A DNA stretch of 64,000 nucleotides from Phanerochaete sordida (Eukaryota; Basidiomycota; Agaricomycetes; Polyporales; Phanerochaetaceae): NCBI GenBank assembly GCA_019973155.2, contig BPQB01000007.1, forward strand, positions 62,001-126,000. The letters are read 5' to 3'. A program made the translations under genes and the position numbers. Positions within the stretch are counted from its first letter, which is position 1; the number at the start of each line of letters is the position of its first letter. The notes under the pieces are model-generated. The model was not told where the DNA came from, searched no databases, and saw only the letters and a list, made by a program, of their open reading frames with translations. Positions 61,901 through 64,000 of this stretch are shown here, piece by piece.

Positions 61901-63156
61901 CATGCGCGATCAAGGACGGTTCGATCTGGTTCTGTACAACATCGAGGAGCGTGTTGGTCCCAGACGCGAGCTTTCCAGCAACGATGAGAGTGAGATTGTG
62001 GGGGACGTAGTACGAGCCATGGTATTCCCTGACTGCATATTCTGGTTAGGATGGCGATCTATTGCATATCCTGCTGTATGACTTACTTTGTTCAACCGTC
62101 AACTCCCTCAACGCTTTCATGAGACCTCCCGTTTCGCTGCGGTATGCACTCCCGGACGGGAAGGACAGCTGCTGCATTCTGCGCATTGCTTGAGTTATTA
62201 TCGAATATATACGGATATATACACGTACCGCAGTGCCATGAGATCGCCTGACGTGTTCTCCCGGCCTTGCATCTCACTGTAGACCACACCAGAATCTTCG
62301 CCCTTGCCATTTACATGATGAACCTGATCTAACGTCTGAGCATCGACAACGTAGATTGGATGTCTGCTCATACCTCCGTGACGAAACCAGCCTTGGTGAG
62401 GGTGGGATACAGGATGTGGTCTACGTATATGGGCAGGAGCTGCAGGAAGCCCTGTTCTCCCGCGGTTGACACCGTGTATGCAGTGTGGTCGGTGTCTGTC
62501 CAGGCATTGGTGCCATTTGAGAAGCCACGGTTGGCTAGATGGTCGATAATGCCCTTGTAGGGATACTTCTCCGACCCCATGAACACAAGACTATACGCCA
62601 CCTTTATTACTAAGTCACGCATGATATGAAATGGATACTCACTGCTCCAGCGTATGCGGACAGCCGCTGTCGTTGAAGACTACGAACGTTCGACTGGTCA
62701 ACGAATTGACCATAGACAGATACAGTAAACCTACTCTCTGTGCCAATGACGAAGTATCCGTGTACGATGGGAGCTGCGCTTTCGAGTTAATAACTTGGAA
62801 CCCATCACCAATGACCCAAGCAGCGGCAAAGCAATCCGTGGCGTACCATTGTAGTCTAGATGTACGACGCTCAGGCCGGTCACCCTGCTCTTCCACTTCG
62901 AGACCAGGATGTCGGCGTAGTCCAGCTTAGCCCGCGTGACAAGGTCAAAGTTGCCATAGGTGTTGGTTCCGTTGGCGGCGGTCATACTAAAGATAGGGCG
63001 AGTGCTATGATACTTTCGTGCGAGCGACACGGAGTGGGGGTTTCCGAGGAGTGCGAGATCAGTGCGTGCCAGTCGATTGAGCGGGGTGTGAGTGTGGGTC
63101 CGGGGCGAGAGCAGTGTCGGAGAGCGCAGGGAGAGTCTGGAGGAGCGAGACAGCAT
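58942..63156 (-). CDS. M16C zinc metalloprotease (YOL098C/SDD3-like)
   Basis: A large M16C peptidase of about 1,050 aa, related to yeast YOL098C. It has at least fifteen short introns. The inverted zinc motif is in NDSGCPHTLEHLVFMGSEKY (HxxEH). Nearby: GIIDHLANRGFSNGTNAWTD, TDHTAYTVSTAGEQGFLQLL, and SGVVYSEMQGRENTSGDLMA. C-terminal half: VQTAQYESAVAWLKDLLYGS-type sequence, then LLKKYYIDPHRVVLVGKPSA. It ends in an acidic DPEEDGELSDSDSEGSDSDA. An upstream ATG at 63156 adds 57 residues, MLSRSSRLSLRSPTLLSPRT to KYHSTRPIFS, before MTAANGTNTYGNFDL. This leader resembles a mitochondrial presequence, unlike the cytosolic yeast homologue. Divergent from PHA2. Confidence 0.87.
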
Positions 63157-63409
63157 CCGGCAGCAAGTGGCGAGAGGTTTGTGTGAGCGAAGCCTGGAGC
63201 GAGGAGCCTGAGGGCTGAATATGCCCGCACCTGAGCTGGAGGCTGCAGCGGAACGTCGAGGTCAAAGAGGCGAGAGCGCCGGTAATTTCTGAGACGCGCA
63301 ACGCGTGTCGGGCGTCTATTCTATTATTCCCTTGACTCCGAGCGTCGTACATATAAGAATGCATCGGACGTCTTGCCCAGAGTAATTCACCCGCAGAGCC
63401 CCCGCGACC

Positions 63410-64000
63410 ATGTCAGAAGAGCACACACTTCCAAAGGTCGTCTGCCTGGGCCCTCTTGGTACGTACTCCCACCAGGTTCGTAGCCGCAAGCCGTGTCAGA
63501 CGACGTGCTCACACAGCGCTTCTCAGGCCGGTTATGAGCAGTTTGGAGACAATGTCGAGTACATCGAGAGAAGCTCCATCCGAGGTCAGCTTGACCCTAC
63601 AGCCCCTTCATGACTGTCTAAGCTCAGCCCGTTTTAGCCGTGCTCGACGCCGTGTCTTCCGAGATACCGTTCGGTTTGTTGCCGCAAGAGAACACCATCT
63701 TCGGAGCCGTCATAGAAGGCTACGATGCCTTGCGAAGCCCTGCCGTCGGGAGCTCCGTCTTTGTTAGAGGCGAGGTCGTGCTGCCGGTCCAGCACTGCTT
63801 GATCGCGCGCAAAGGCGTCCAGTTCGAGCAGATCGAACGTATAATAAGCCACGAACAGGTAACGTACACACGCCCGTGGAGTATATGCATCGATGTCTCA
63901 TGGACTACCCAGGCGCTGGGACAGTGTACCGGTTTCATCGCGAAGCATTTCCCCAATGTGACGCTCGAGAAGAAACCCTCGACAGCAGCCGCGGCGCGCA
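63410..64000 (+). CDS. PHA2: Prephenate dehydratase, 5' part (cut by window end)
   Basis: Prephenate dehydratase converts prephenate to phenylpyruvate in phenylalanine biosynthesis. Only the N-terminal half of the catalytic domain is in the window. Exons give MSEEHTLPKVVCLGPLGTYS, HQ|AGYEQFGDNVEYIERSSIR, then AVLDAVSSEIPFGLLPQENT, IFGAVIEGYDALRSPAV, EVVLPVQHCLIARKGVQFEQ, IERIISHEQ and ALGQCTGFIAKHFPNV. GPLGTYSHQA and PQENT correspond to GPxGT(Y/F)S..A and P.EN(S/T) signatures of the family. It reads to the edge with no stop, so the ACT domain lies outside. Start chosen by frame and the CGACCATG context. Confidence 0.93.

Overview
The window is nuclear DNA of a filamentous basidiomycete, most likely an agaricomycete of the Polyporales type. 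The evidence is GC-rich coding sequence, dense genes with many introns of about 45-60 bp (GTRNGT donors, CTRAY-like branch points, YAG acceptors), and protein families typical of mushrooms: a secreted Ser/Pro-stalked double-psi barrel protein, a GH5 mannanase without CBM, a four-TM agaricomycete protein and a secreted DUF4430-like protein. No virus, phage or CRISPR is visible. The order assignment is inference.

Layout. 0-2.4 kb: RIO2 atypical kinase (40S maturation). 2.4-4.6 kb: GC-rich block with no recognised gene. 4.6-12.4 kb: Tudor splicing factor SPF30; a head-to-head pair of paralogous proteins of unknown function sharing a Ser-Tyr-Arg-Gly-Leu-Asn motif and two intron positions; another unknown protein on the minus strand. 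13.0-19.3 kb: organelle-related block with histone N-acetyltransferase NAA40, complex I ESSS subunit, glycine cleavage H protein, mitochondrial EF-Tu and peroxin PEX14. 19.3-20.3 kb: gene-free segment with seven copies of a GGACTGTMAAT-like motif arranged as nested inverted repeats. 20.4-37 kb: GRIP golgin, NPC2-type lipid transfer protein, four-TM protein, DPBB secreted protein, eIF3h, ZRC1-type zinc transporter, Mediator MED5 and ERI1-type exonuclease. 37.5-45 kb: two paralogous small proteins of an unrecognised beta-rich family flanking a GH5 mannanase and the IPI1 pre-60S factor. 46-53 kb: secreted DUF4430-like protein, zinc alcohol/formaldehyde dehydrogenase, AIM6-like phosphodiesterase, mitochondrial ribosomal protein bL17m and mitochondrial acyl carrier protein. 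54-64 kb: RPL16 (uL13), triple-KH protein, NUFIP/Rsa1-type snoRNP factor, large M16C metalloprotease, and the 5' part of prephenate dehydratase PHA2, cut by the window end.

The genes are mostly housekeeping and are not an operon or an obvious biosynthetic cluster. Two themes recur: ribosome biogenesis and translation (RIO2, NAA40, IPI1, RPL16, eIF3h, NUFIP, bL17m, EF-Tu) and organelle function (ESSS, GCSH, EF-Tu, bL17m, ACP, PEX14, possibly the M16 protease). Many neighbours are divergent with 180-400 bp between start codons, which implies shared promoters. Exon boundaries were read by eye from splice motifs and reading-frame continuity. Gene spans run from start codon to stop codon and include introns.
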